Shown here in pieces: positions 1 through 11,586 of a stretch of DNA of 64,000 nucleotides. Both the position numbers and the translations under genes were made by a program. The notes under the pieces are model-generated. The model was not told where the DNA came from, made no database searches, and saw only the letters and a program-made list of their open reading frames with translations. This DNA is from Epiperipatus broadwayi (Eukaryota; Onychophora; Udeonychophora; Euonychophora; Peripatidae), in assembly GCA_028023455.1 (NCBI GenBank), contig JAQFVV010000186.1, forward strand, positions 1,302,001 through 1,366,000. The letters run 5' to 3'. The number at the start of each line of letters is the position of its first letter. Positions within the stretch are counted from its first letter, which is position 1.

Positions 1-2490
1 TGGGATGAATATAAAGACTGGTGTGATGAAGTAGAAAAAGTGGCAAATAGGGTTTTAGATGAGAAATTCAGAAGAATAAAAGTAATAGAAAAATGAAAAT
101 TTATAAAAGTGTAAAAGAGAAGGAAAAGCATGCAAAGAATATAAATGTACTATTAAAAACAAATAAAGTGAAAAAGATGTTAATATTAAATGGGAAAAAT
201 ATTTAAAGAAAGAAATAGATAATTATATATAGAGAATGAAATTAAATAGTAAATTATTGGAAGATTTTAATAAAAGTGGAAGAGATGCAAATAAAAAAAT
301 TTGGAAATATATTAAAAAAAGGAATGTAGGGGAGAGAGAAGTTGGTATCACTAGATGAAAAAGAATGTGGCTTTAGAGAATAATGGATATAGAAAAGATG
401 TTAGATGTGAAGGACAGGGTGATAAAAAACATAAAAGCATATAGTAATGGAAATATTTGGTTTACAGAAATGAAGTGGATGAGGCAGGGAAGAAATTAAA
501 AAAGTGAAAAGGCAAGAGATTTAAATGGATGAGCAGTAGAGATCATGATGAATTTAGGAAATATGACAAAATTAAATCTATTATCATGTTTTAATAGACA
601 GCACAGAAGACAGAATTTCCAGATAGCTGGAATAATATAAGAGTAAGATTATTATTTAAAAGAAAGGATAAGGATGATAGAAAGTTAAGCAATTATAGAT
701 CAATAGTGGTTATTCCAGTGTTATATAAAAGTTTTTGCATGTATGATGGCTGGAAGGGTAGCAAAATGAATAGAAAAAAAGTAATATAGTGTGAGAAATG
801 CAAGATGGTTTTTGATCAGATAGGCATATAGAAGGCAGTTTATTTATAGTCACACATCTTATAGATATGAATAGCAATACAGCTAGACAGTTATATATAG
901 TCGTTATAGATATAGAGAAGTCATATGATAGAGTAAATATAAATAGATTATGGATAATTTTAGTAAATTTGGGAATGAATGGAACATTAATGGACCTTAT
1001 TAAGAGATTGTGTGGAAATAATTACTATAGGTATCATGAAATATAGAATCAGTTAAAGTTAAAAGAGGGGTGGAACTAAAGAAAGGATGCCCTATGTCAT
1101 CTATTTTCTTTTTGTTATATTTAAGGGAAATGGAGAGAGTGATAGAAAGATTAGAAAGAGGGGTATACCATTAATAGATGGCAAGGGAGTATATATATCA
1201 TTGGATCTTTTATTTGCTAATGATATGTTCTTGTGAACAGAAAATAGAGAAAATATGAAAATTATTTTTAAGATGGATTCAAGGTGAGTAAAGAGATGGG
1301 GATTAAATTTAGTGAAGAAAAATTAAAAGTAATGATGATTAATACTGGGGAAAGAGAAAATGAAGAATTTTTATTGGTAGATATAAAGTTAAATGTAATG
1401 AATAGATATAACTATTTGGGAATCACCTTATGTAATCGGAGAAATTGCTTGGACAAATGGGAGAAAAAATTGATAAATGAAACAAAGGAAAAAAAAACAT
1501 ATAAAGAAATTAACAGTGTTTCCATATAATAAATATGATGTAACTAGAATTGTATGCAAGGAAGTAGCTGTAGCAGAGTTAATTTAAGGTAACAATGCAT
1601 TGTGTGTAAGGAAAGAGGTGTTAGATTATTTAGAAAAAGTACAGAGAAAAATAGAAAGACATATATATATATATTAGATGCAGATGTATGGACAGCAAAG
1701 AAGGCAATTCAAGGAGAAAAGGAATGGTCAAGTTTTTATATGAGAGATGCAAAAATTGTAATGTTCAGTAGATTGCAATTTATGGATAATAAGAGAATAG
1801 CCAAAATAGTATTTAATTGGTTTAAAAGTAAAGGACAGGCAACAAGATGGTTGTGAAGGGTAATATGGTATGTAGAAGATTTGGATAAAGACTTTATGTC
1901 AGTTTACTTATACAAAAGATGGAATGGACATGTCAGAAGAATTGTTGAGTGTCATAGTGGCAAGAAGTGGGATAGAAGAATAGATGTATTAATAAAAAAT
2001 AAGAAATTGGAGAGATGGAGAAACTAGCATGGAGAATAAAATAGTTTATATATATATAAATAGAATATTGGGTGTGAATTAATTTATGATAATAGCAAGG
2101 AAAGTAGTTTACTGTTTAAGGCTCGAACAGGATCATTAGCAATAAGGCAATGCATACACAAATGGAAAAATATCTGTGATTTATTCTGCAAGTTATGTAA
2201 GAAAGGCATAGAAAATATTAGGCATCTGTTAATTGAATGTAAATGCTTACAAGCAGAAAGGGTGCAAACAATAAAGTTGTGGGAGAATAAATGTAAACAA
2301 AGCGATTATACAGAAAGTGGGTTCTTGGTTTTTATGCAGGATTTGGAAAAAGGGGGATTTAGATATAAAGGCCATAGAGTGGACCAAGATAATATTGTAG
2401 AAATGGGATGAAGCAGTATAGAGAATAATATGTGAAAAACGTAAGGAGAATGGAAGGGGAAGGTAAGTAGCTAACAGACCTCTCTAGCTA
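1..2490 (+). mobile_element. Decayed non-LTR retrotransposon (LINE), RT and zinc-knuckle part
   Basis: Broken translation in several + frames follows a LINE polymerase in order. A block near 640-745 resembles the 'nYRpI' region of LINE RTs (KLSNYRSIVVIPVLYK). RT motif A lies near 900-945 (VVIDIEKSYDRVN, both Asp kept). The 'GCP' block lies near 1070-1130, and motif C near 1205-1235 reads LLFANDMFL, so FADD has become FAND. A thumb-like stretch spans 1284-1529. A C-terminal CxxC-H-C knuckle (CKLC...RHLLIEC) lies near 2188-2242. Many stops and frameshifts make it non-functional, and the 5' part is cut by the window edge. The knuckle resembles the I/R1/Jockey-type group, but the clade was not settled. 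Confidence 0.75.
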
Positions 2491-5230
2491 TAGTGGCTGA
2501 AAGATTACTGGTTCCGAGAAAGGAGAAACCATAGTGCATTTCATCACATCATCAGTAGCTACAATCACTTGCAAATGAATACAGCCATCTATAAAACATG
2601 GTGATCCGTGATCCTATTTATTTTCTATTTTGGAATACAGTTGTAGTATAATTTAAAGTTATGAAAGAATTTACATTAAAAAAATTCCAGGTGAAAAAAA
2701 TAAATTTGAATTCTATTACGTTTTAATCCAAGATATAAATTCTTTTTTTTTTTTTATAATTTTAATAAATGTTTTTAATATTTAGAAATAATTTCACAAT
2801 AATAGTTCCAATTTCCAATAATTCATTTATTTACAATCAAAATCATATCAAAAAACAGGACGAAAATAAAAAGATGTTAAAAAAAAAAATCACCTTTATA
2901 GATCAGAAATTAATAATGAGATATTAAAAGTAAGTCTAAATTCTAATAAAAATTGTAATATACAAACGAATAATTAAAAACAATTGTAAGATAAGAAAAA
3001 AAAAGTTTGAGATTAGTTGTGAGATTTAAAAACAATTGAAAGTAGAAAATAAAATATTTAATTTTTTTAAAAATTATTATTAAAAATAGAAAAATATGCG
3101 GAATGATTAGAAAAGTTATTAGCGGTGATAAACTTTCACCTGAGTTGTTTTAAAATCATTGGAGAATGTACTTATTTCGTTATTTATAATTTGAGAAAGT
3201 ATCCAATAAATTTTCTTGCCAAAAATGACAATTCTAATAGAAAAGAGTAATTATAAATAAAACGTGCCGATGTCAAAACAACTAGTTAATTTTTTTTATT
3301 ACAAATTTGATTTACAGGTGTCAAAACTTTTCATATTCACAGTTTTGACACCAACTGAGACGCAGTTAAGAGTTTTAAACATAAATCTTTTTGATAGATT
3401 AAGTATGAGTTTGTTTGAGGAATTATTGTGGGTAAAAAAAGTTAATAAACATAATTTGAGAAATTAAAACTGTAACTGAAAAAAAAACTATGTAAAATGT
3501 TAATATTTGTTTCATTCGTAAAAATAGATTATTTTTTAAATAATTTTGAAGGATAAAAAGATACGGGTTGTTAAGAAAGAAAGCTAAAGCAGAATTTAAA
3601 TGTTATTTGTATATAAGTTAATAGTTTAGGATGAATAATAAACCTGTTTATTTCTAATTTTTTAAAAATGAATTATAAAAATAAAAGTAACGAGGTAATA
3701 ATGGATTTATATATAATGGAAGTATGAGATATGTTTATATGTTACTATATTATTCAAGTAAATAACGATATAAGAAAATGGACAGATGTATGATTGTATA
3801 GAGATGCATAATTTATAATTGCCACATGTTAACACAGCTTCTTAATGATGAGAATGATGTTGATGAAAAAGCCATGGGTTTCTGTTTTGTATGGATTACT
3901 TATTTCCTGATCATAATCAATTTAAAATTTATCTAAATAGGGGTCAGACTAAGAACTGAACCATCTATTTGCTTTATGTATAATCAGGACATATCTAACA
4001 GGTTCCTGAAACATCATTTCCATTACAAGCAATGAAGAAACACTTATATGTATATAATATCCTATTTTTTTTTCCCATTAACATTCCAATTTATTCCCAG
4101 CCTAAAATATAAACATACCCAGAAATATATCAAACTATTTAAGTAAACAATTGGAATGAGACGACATTTCAAGAATACACATTTAATTTTAAAAAACAAA
4201 AACAATTTATTAGAACAATTCTATTAATTCTAAATTACTCATAGTTATATGCACACACAGATGTAAAACACCTTAAAATAATGTGTCAAAAATGTAATCT
4301 GCTCTTTCAATTATATGTGGCTACAATATCCAGCATTCATTAATCAGTTTAATCTCCAATATCCTACTGATAAAATCACCTTACTATACATGTCATATTA
4401 ATTCAAAGTAGTACATTGTATACCAACGAATACAATAAAAGTACTTGAATCACCCCCCCCCCCTAAATCCAAGATTCAACAAATAAAATAAATATTTATT
4501 ATAATAACCTATTAGATAATAAGAATAAAATAAACGACGAAATCCCTTAAAATATAGTTTAAGCTTAAATGCACGTACACTTTATATAAATAAAATCTTT
4601 CCATAGATTTAATAATTAGTAATCTCACTGGCCAGGTATCTTTCTAAAACAAGTGGCTTATCTTCATCATAATAGTTTTTTAATATTTTTATGCCATTCT
4701 TTGTTTTCTTTGTAATAATATTTAGTCAATCCCTAATTTTAGGTCTCTCTGAATTCTTCACTTCAGTAAACTAAAGCTACTTTTAAGCAATAGGGTCAAA
4801 CTTTTAATAGGACATGATCCTTATCATCTTGGAACTAATACCTATAAATCATGGCAGGAAAAGATTTCACTGTTGAGAAACTACATTTCCCCATGTCCTT
4901 AGCACGACTGTTGAAAGTCATTTTTTAAAAAAACCCTCCACCATGCACACAATAAAAACAGCACTAAAAGTATGTTCTATGTGAATGATTTCTTTATAAA
5001 GTAGTTTTTTTTTTTACAAATACTGTATATTAAACAACCTCCAAACCACCACCCATTTTTTTAAACTTATATGAATACAGATACAATAAAAGACAAATGA
5101 CCCCCAATATCTATTTTCTGCTGAACCAACACTCATAAATTTCACCAGGTTACAATCTCATATGTATATTTATTACATGTACAGTATTTATCAATAGTCA
5201 ATTATTATATTTTGATTTACAAATGTCAAA
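2491..5230. other. AT-rich stretch without recognised gene
   Basis: I see no convincing coding region, RNA gene or bounded element. The sequence is very AT-rich with poly-A/T runs and a C run near 4452-4462. Part of 5087-5160 resembles 57808-57890 weakly, so an old dispersed repeat may be present. Confidence 0.5.
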
Positions 5231-5240
5231 CTTACTCCAC

Positions 5241-5425
5241 CCACAACTTTGACCCTATTCACTCCAGATGAATACAGTAATAATTATCAGTAACCATATA
5301 AAAATTTGATATATTAATTTTTAACTGAGGTTTAGAGTTTATATCTGGGCCAGAGACAATCTCTAGCTTAATAAATGATTACTGTATTTATCTGGAATGG
5401 ATGGTGTCAAAGTTATGGGTTAATA
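5241..5425. repeat. Short inverted repeat (MITE-like)
   Basis: The arm near 5245-5290 (CACAACTTTGACCC, then a stretch ending in CAGTAATAATTA) is the approximate reverse complement of 5374-5420 (ATTACTGTATTTATCTGG, then GGTGTCAAAGTTATGGG). Arms are about 45 bases with several mismatches, around a spacer of about 85 bases. No clear target duplication was seen. It may be a small DNA-transposon relic or simply a hairpin. Confidence 0.4.
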
Positions 5426-5771
5426 AAAATTTAGTTTTGATTAAGTTTAAAGTTTCTTTGTATGTTCTGGAGATTTCTGTTTAAGTTCATGATAAACAAA
5501 GACAATTTGATTTAGGTATTATCAATTTTTGAATAAATTTTGTTATTATAGCAGTTTTTTTGTCTTAAGTACTAAGAAAAATATGCTTTACAAAATTTTG
5601 TTTATGATATAGTTTTAGATGTATTAAATAGAAAAATCCAATTTTTTTAAAGATTTTCAATTTTCTGAGTTGATTTTCCAAGTAGAAGCCTGGGTTTTTT
5701 TTATATTATAAAATCATGACTTTTATTTACATTTTAATTCATTTGTTATGAATTGTATTTTTTATTTAGGG

Positions 5772-6363
5772 CAGAAGTGGACAAATAGTAGCCCATGGAT
5801 CACATGCAGCCTGGTAAGAGTTTTTTGTGGCCTGCCAAAACAAAAAAAATCTGCCTTAAAATGAGATATCCTTCACGTGCATGACCGAAGATTCATCTTG
5901 TATTTCTCTGTATTTGGGGCTACATATTATATTTGTGAGCAAAGTTTTTCTTGCTTGAAGATCAACAAGAGTTTAAATATAGATGCTCTTTGACAGACAT
6001 TAACTTGCAGACTGTGATGAGAATCTCAACAAGCAATCTCACTCCTGATTTCAAAAAAATTGCAAAAGAAGTGTGATAGGGTACATTTGTCTCATTAAAC
6101 TGATTCTAAAATAAAACGTGTTTGCAGCTATAGATGATATGAAATTAGCACAATAAATAAATTGAATAAAATTGTCACTATTTCATTTAATTTATATTTA
6201 TTGATTTTTATGGTACAATTTATATCTGTTCTGAAATGCAAAGTTAACTAATGAATGCAATTAGTTTAAAAGCTGTGGTCCTCCGCTAACTAAGGTGCAA
6301 CCATACACTAACCTCTGCTTCTACAAAGTGGCCCACAAGCCAAAACAATTGCTCATATCCCTG
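5772..6363 (+). mobile_element. hAT-type DNA transposon remnant with 8-bp target duplication
   Basis: The element is bounded by identical 8-bp direct repeats ATTTAGGG at 5764-5771 and 6364-6371, the duplication length typical of hAT transposons. It starts CAGAAGTGGACAAA and ends ATATCCCTG, giving a short imperfect TIR. Inside, 5915-6075 gives a decayed peptide (YICEQSFSCLKINKS, then after a frame change LQTVMRISTSNLTPDFKKIA) that looks like the C-terminal dimerisation region of hAT transposases. At 592 bp it is an internally deleted, non-autonomous copy. Confidence 0.7.
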
Positions 6364-6371
6364 ATTTAGGG

Positions 6372-7004
6372 TATTTTATATATTAATTTTGTAAATGATT
6401 ATTAATGAGTATAAAGTTATGTACTTGGCATTTATATATAATTCCAAAACTTCAAAAATGGTTACCAAGAATGTGAGATCTTTTTACTGGTAGAATTCAA
6501 GATAAAGATTTACAATTTATTATTATGATTGAATATATGTGGGTATAAATAGCTACTGGCAGAGGGGCATTGCATTTTCCCAAGTATCATTAAAAGTTAA
6601 AACAAGCAATTAAAAGTATTTTTATTGAAATGGTGTCTTAACTTTTCTTCTGCATAACCTTTCAACAGTTTAGATGATCATTTTCTATTTAATCAACTTT
6701 CCAAAAATGTAAATAAACAAATTTGTGTGATGTGCATGCACATTTTTATCAGAATATAAACAATTTCATGCAGATTTCAGTAAATATAAATGATCTAGGA
6801 TTCTCAGCTTTTTTCTAAACAGGAATTTCAGTGTAAAATATTTTTTAAAAAAAACTTCAATAAAAATTGTTTTTATTGTTTACATAATTATTTTTGATTA
6901 TTTATTTATTTTTATTCCAATAATGACTTTTATTAATTACATTTTTACATAGTTTAAAAAGAAATAATCCGAATAATAATATAAACAACATATTTCTATT
7001 TGCT
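6372..7004. other. AT-rich stretch without recognised gene
   Basis: No coding region, RNA gene or bounded element is visible in this stretch between the two hAT elements. Confidence 0.5.
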
Positions 7005-7915
7005 TTTAATAAATACTTATAACTGTGATTAAGTTATAATCTTTAATGCAGGGGTCTCCAACCCTGTGCCCATGGGCACCATGGGTGCTCGCAGATCATT
7101 TTATGTGTGCCCACCACTATCCGAACATGATAAAAAATTATTTATCTTATACAAATAAATTTAATTTTTAAAATTTCTTATAAATTATTGTATTATATTG
7201 TATTCAAATTGTAGGGCATACTATACTTTTATAGCGTAAAAATTTAAACGTTAATTATATGTTAAAATTTTATTTTTGAAATAAATATTTTTTGTACATT
7301 ATGTGTATTATTAACAATATCCAACTATAAATTTACATTGAAAAAATAAATGATGCCCACAATCTGGTTGAAAAAAATAAATGGTACCCACCACCTGGCC
7401 GGTATTATAGAATGTGCTCTTAAGTGCAAAAAGATTGGGGAACCCTGCTTTAGTGTCTATATAAGTATATTAGATCATTAATAAAGGTGGTATTCCACCT
7501 TTATTGTTAAAAGGAGATTGCCTTGACAACAGTTTAAAATTGTTGATTGTTATTGTCTGAGTGATGACTGTTTTTTAATGACTATTTGCATTGAGCATTA
7601 TTACACTTATTATTTAAATAATAGTTTGGGTGCAATTTCAAATTTGTAATTGCAGTTTGTAAATTGACTTTTTATTAGTCTACATTCAGAATAGGTTATA
7701 TTTACCTATTTAAAGAGGTTTTTTAAAAATTTCTTTGTATCAATAATTTTAATCCCAGTGATCAAGTTGCAACTTTTAGTGTAAATATATAAGTATATTT
7801 ATCCATTAATAAAGGTGGAATTCCACTTTTATTGTTAAAAGGAGGTTGGCTTGACAACACTTTGAAATAGTTGATTGTTATTGATATTGTCTAAGTGTTC
7901 ATTGGTTTTTAATGA
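7005..7915 (+). repeat. Two-copy tandem repeat, first copy split by a hAT element
   Basis: Copy 1 (about 7005-7048 plus 7448-7590) and copy 2 (about 7735-7915) align. Both carry a 'tgatYaagtt' block, then TTTARTG, then a palindrome AATAAAGGTGG/CCACCTTTATT, then TTGACAACA. A 399-bp hAT element lies inside copy 1 exactly where copy 2 has an uninterrupted CTTTTAGTG. Function unknown. Confidence 0.65.
7049..7447. mobile_element. Non-autonomous hAT element (MITE)
   Basis: It has a 5' end CAGGGGTCTCCAACC and a 3' end whose reverse complement is CAGGGTTCCCCAATC, a 15-base TIR with 12 matches. Flanking 8-bp repeats are CTTTAATG (7041-7048) and CTTTAGTG (7448-7455), 7 of 8 identical, as expected for an aged hAT target duplication. 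The subterminal sequence is GC-richer than the surroundings (cccatgggcaccatgggtgc). No transposase is encoded. The element is 399 bp. Confidence 0.8.
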
Positions 7916-8334
7916 TCACACACATATATATGTATAAAATGTCTATTCTCCTCCAATGCTATATTCTTCTGAAATTATGTAGCATTAGGGGCAGTGATAG
8001 ACATTTTATACTTGAATTTTAAGCTAGTGATATGCATGCAATTTATTTCTTATATATTTGTATTTAGGAGATTTCAAAGTTTAAAATAGCTAATATATAG
8101 TCTTTCTTTGTATACATAAATTAACAATTTAAAATAATTTCTAATTTAAATTTTATACTCCTTGTTTAAACCAATAAACATCACATAATCACCATTCCCT
8201 ATGCTTGCTTATAACTGTTATTAAAATAGGCAAAACATCTCTATATGTATTGCTATTCAGTTTAAGCCGGAGTAATAAATGGATGCCAGAAGGCTTGTGC
8301 ATAAAATCCCCATCTAGTGCCTACTCATCCAATA

Positions 8335-8376
8335 TCCCCAGACTGGTTTCTGGCTTGTGACCTTCATCAGTGAGGA
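8335..8376 (-). ncRNA. Hammerhead-ribozyme-like motif, best-preserved minus copy
   Basis: Read on the minus strand: stem I 5' strand UCCUCA; core CUGAUGA; stem II GGU-CACAA-GCC flanked by an A-A mismatch; core GAAA; then CCAGUC with the predicted cut after the last C (between 8341 and 8340); stem I 3' strand UGGGGA. Stem I gives six pairs, one a G-U. Stem III is minimal (A-U, perhaps C-G), as reported for hammerheads of Penelope-like elements and retrozymes. The A-A at 10.1/11.1 is unusual because G-C is typical. Activity is inferred, not shown. Confidence 0.5.
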
Positions 8377-8710
8377 GACTTGGATCTGAGAGCACTGCAC
8401 CTCGATCTTAGGATCTAATGCAACCCTCCAGAAGTCACCTTTTATCTTTACTTAACTACAAAACTATGAGTCATAAACTCAAAACATTTAATATTTTCAA
8501 TACAAGCTCACTAGCTTATATAGTCATATAGGTCTGAACTCAATTCAGTACCCATACATTTTGGTGACTTTGGTTCTTTAATAACCATAGTTACCACTAT
8601 CCTATTAGGCAGGATTGGTTTTAAGCCAATAAATATCACATGATCACCATTTCCTATGCTTGCTTATAACTGTTATTAAAATCTAGATGCAGTGCTCTCA
8701 GATCCAAAGC

Positions 8711-8752
8711 TTCTCACTGATGAAGACCACAAGCCAGAAACTAGTCTGGGGA
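8711..8752 (+). ncRNA. Hammerhead-ribozyme-like motif, plus copy
   Basis: This copy has stem I UUCUCA/UGGGGA (six pairs, two G-U), core CUGAUGA at 8717-8723, GAAA at 8737-8740 and CUAGUC ending at 8746, the predicted cut site. Stem II GAC/GCC has one mismatch, so this copy is more decayed than the minus copy at 8335-8376. Confidence 0.4.
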
Positions 8753-8862
8753 TATTGGATGAGTAGACACTAGATGGGGATTTTATGCATAAACCTTCTG
8801 GCATCCATTGATTACTCTGGCTTGCACTGAGTGGCAATATGTATAGAGAGTTTTGCCTCTTT

Positions 8863-9485
8863 TAATTACTTCTTGTTTAAATACATCTGGATTTCAATTT
8901 ATATAACAACTTTTAGCATATAGACAATCATGTTTTGTCCATGATATTAAATTAAGACTTTAACTCTGTTTACTTAATAGCACTGAATAAAAATATGTAG
9001 TATTAGTGAGTAATAAATATTTTATATTTAAATGTTTGACTAGCAATATGCAATATTATATTTTACGTACATGCATGTCTGTGTGCATCATGTATAAATT
9101 AATCAAAATCGGATACTATCTTATTTCACTTTTCTTCTTTATCATCAAATTATATTAAAAATAATATTTATTTTTATAGAAAAAAAAGATGCTCTAAATG
9201 AAGTTCTTATATCTAAACCATGGATTTTCCAGGTTTTTGAAAGACAATTATTTTCTTGATGAAAACTTATCATTAATAATGACTGATAGATATTTTTGTA
9301 ACATATTATTTTCATAAATAGATATAGATTCATTTTAAATTATTAAAAATAATCTAATTTTAAAATTAACATAACAAAATATACAATTTATAAATAAATT
9401 TAAAATTAATAAGTTTAAAAATATTTTACTTATTTTTTTTTTTTGAAAATTATTATATTTCATTAGCTCTTTTGTGGTATATTTG
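8863..9485. other. AT-rich stretch without recognised gene
   Basis: No coding or structural feature is supported here. The short open frames are AT-rich and low-complexity. Confidence 0.5.
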
Positions 9486-10110
9486 TTTTATGAAGAATTT
9501 AATTTGTGATTGGCAATTCGTTCATGGGGTATGACTGGATTGTGTCTCTTGAATGATAATCACAGGTTTGGTGGCCATGACAAGAGATGTAGAAATTGTG
9601 ATTTTGCAAATGAGACACTATCTCATGTACTGTCATTGCAGATATCTCTCTACATTAACTCTGTGATACAATGCTATATTGAACCACATTCACAAAGCCA
9701 TCAAGTCTGATCTTGATCTGGTTAGGATTATACAGACTATGTCTGATTTTGATAGTAGTCTTCACCCTGACATTATTGTCATTAATGAGAATCAAAAGAC
9801 TGTCAAAATGGCTGATATCACAGTTCTTTTTGAGAACTGCAATAAAGCCTTCAATAGTGCGAGAGTTAAAAACAGTCCAAATATAAAAGTATTGCAGACT
9901 GATAAACCCATCGTGTCTATGATGTATTTTAGATGCATTCATTATGGGTGCTCTTGGTGCATGGGATTCTCATAATGAGGAAGTACTGACCACCTTGGGT
10001 ATTGGCAAATGTTATTGCAAACTAATGCACAGACTGTCTTGGATACTACCTGCTGGAGGAGAGACATTTATGTCAAACACATCATGGGAGTCTGTCGAAG
10101 CCAGTGTTTT
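9486..10110 (+). mobile_element. R2-type LINE, 3' end with restriction-like endonuclease remnant
   Basis: Three overlapping plus frames give one broken protein. Near 9580-9635 is a knuckle-like RCRNCDFANETLSHVL. Near 9755-9845 is LHPDIIVINENQ then ADITVLFEN, matching the PD...D-V core of the restriction-like endonuclease found after the RT in R2/NeSL-type LINEs. Near 9944-10040, after a frameshift, is MGALGAWDSHNEEVLTTLGI followed by LMHRL, a conserved C-terminal block of the same family. The RT itself is absent, so the copy is 5'-truncated. Frameshifts make it a pseudogene. Confidence 0.65.
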
Positions 10111-10147
10111 TATTCTTTTTACTTATCTATTCTATTTTTTTTATGTG

Positions 10148-10236
10148 GCAAAGCATTGACCAAGAAGCAAACCCACTAACCCGGGGCAACTGCTTGTAAG
10201 GCAGCTCTGTTGACCACTCGACCAACAATGCTTGAC
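10148..10236 (-). repeat. Degenerate tRNA-like sequence (tRNA-derived repeat)
   Basis: On the minus strand, TGGTCGAGTGGTC looks like an A box/D-arm. It is followed by CTGC-CTTACAA-GCAG, a four-pair stem with a 7-base loop containing TAC in the anticodon position (Val-like). The T-arm is not intact, so this is a pseudo-tRNA or SINE head rather than a working tRNA gene. It lies about 40 bases after the R2-type coding remnant. Confidence 0.35.
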
Positions 10237-11067
10237 CTATTCTTTTGTGTGTTATTCATCACTATTGCACTTTTTTATGAACTTAAAATATATGTACAAA
10301 AAATCTTTACTTTTTGTGATATATTATTAAGATACTATGAAAATTTTATCTTCAAGAAATACATCAAAATATATAATATGGCATTTGGTAACCAATGACA
10401 AGATTAAATATATTTTTATTAACTTTTGCCAAGATAAATTGATACTTTGAATATAGAAAAATAATGTCTTGGTAATATTTATATTTCTTTACCAATAAGA
10501 GATTTATAACTTCTGAGCATTGTAAAAAGTAAATGTGAATAATCTTGCTTTTTCCTCCTTTAATTTATATTAAATTGTGAAAATGTGTCGTGTCGGACAT
10601 GTTTATTTAGATCCTTTCACCCGCTCACAAAAGTTGAAATTCAATGAAGCAGTTTTTAAAATTAAAAAATTCCAGCTATTATTTTGGAAACAAACTGATT
10701 ATTTAAATAGCTTTTTAAAAAAGGTTGGCAGCTGTTGACAAATAAATTAAAATAATCTCAGATTAAAAATGTTGAACGAAACCTGGTGTCTTAATTTTAA
10801 AAGTGTCATAATAATCTTAGTTATGCAGAAATTAATTCAAAAAATATATGTTTTTTTATAAAATAATTTTTATAGTATTTTTTTAATAAAAAAAAATGCC
10901 AAAACTCACTTCTTGTCAAGTTTTTTTACTAAAGAAAATTATATTCAAATATCATTTAAATGAAATTTAAAGCACTTTTTCCGAGGTTATGAAGCAAATA
11001 AAAAAATTAAACAAAATTTATATATTTTTTATTTTAGACATGTCAAATCTAAAGTTAAATAAACACA
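10237..11067. other. AT-rich stretch without recognised gene
   Basis: No supported feature was found. Short open frames are low-complexity. Confidence 0.5.
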
Positions 11068-11586
11068 TACAAAACCTAAGGGATCAGAATAACTAACGTC
11101 AACATGGGTAGGATGACAACCGTGGCACTAACGGAACGTTCATCATCAGATTTTCAATGAAATGGATAGCTGAAGAGTTATGGGTTGAAGTAGTTTGAAG
11201 CCTGTCCATTAAAGTATGAAGATTGGCGATCTTAATAAAAAGCTGAGCACTGACTGTATCTACGTGTGGAGATAGTAATCTGGACCAATTGATGGTTGCT
11301 GGTTTAGCATAAATATGTATATTGGTGATTATCTTTTCAACATGTGTGTGATCAGGTGGATCAGCAATATGAGATGGCATGGAGAGTTGAGGGTCATGTG
11401 AAAGTCTGACTTCGAATCCCTTATACATGTGTATTTAAATGAATTATTCTCCAGTACATGAGGGGTCAGAATGACTGAATGTCAACATAGTTAGGATGAC
11501 AACCTTAGCACTAACGTGAGTTTAAATGTTCTATTATTAGATTTTCAATAAAATGGATGGTTGCAAAGTTGTGAGTTGGAGTAGTT
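11068..11586 (+). repeat. Tandem SINE-like repeat, one full and one partial unit
   Basis: The unit start (GGATCAGAATAACT near 11080) recurs at about 11462 (GGGTCAGAATGACT), giving a period near 385 bases. The full unit ends with GACTTCGAATCCC (11408-11420), close to a Pol III B box. The second unit stops at about 11586, where the RTE element begins. The same unit is found at 56.4-57.0 kb. Confidence 0.6.

Larger units (their letters stand above)
8165..8862. mobile_element. Hammerhead-bearing repeat: minus-strand tandem unit plus inverted arm
   Basis: On the minus strand, 8688 down to 8169 holds a little over one unit. The block ending in ATAACAGTTATAAGCAAGC occurs at 8655-8688 and again at 8205-8235, about 450 bases apart. 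From 8689 the sequence flips and runs as a plus-strand arm to 8862 (AGTGCTCTCAGATCC ... GAGAGTTTTGCCT). The same unit recurs at 47.2 and 54.3-55.2 kb, and shortened at 18.3 and 59.1 kb. There is no coding capacity. The inverted partial unit next to direct units resembles Penelope-like insertions. Confidence 0.65.

Noticed and set aside
11130-11160. Possible hammerhead core (CTGATGATGAA on the minus strand) in the tandem SINE-like repeat
   Set aside because: No GAAA segment with a paired stem II follows at a suitable distance.
11099-11428. 109-codon minus-strand open frame
   Set aside because: It lies within the tandem SINE-like repeat and is broken in the 56.5 kb copy.
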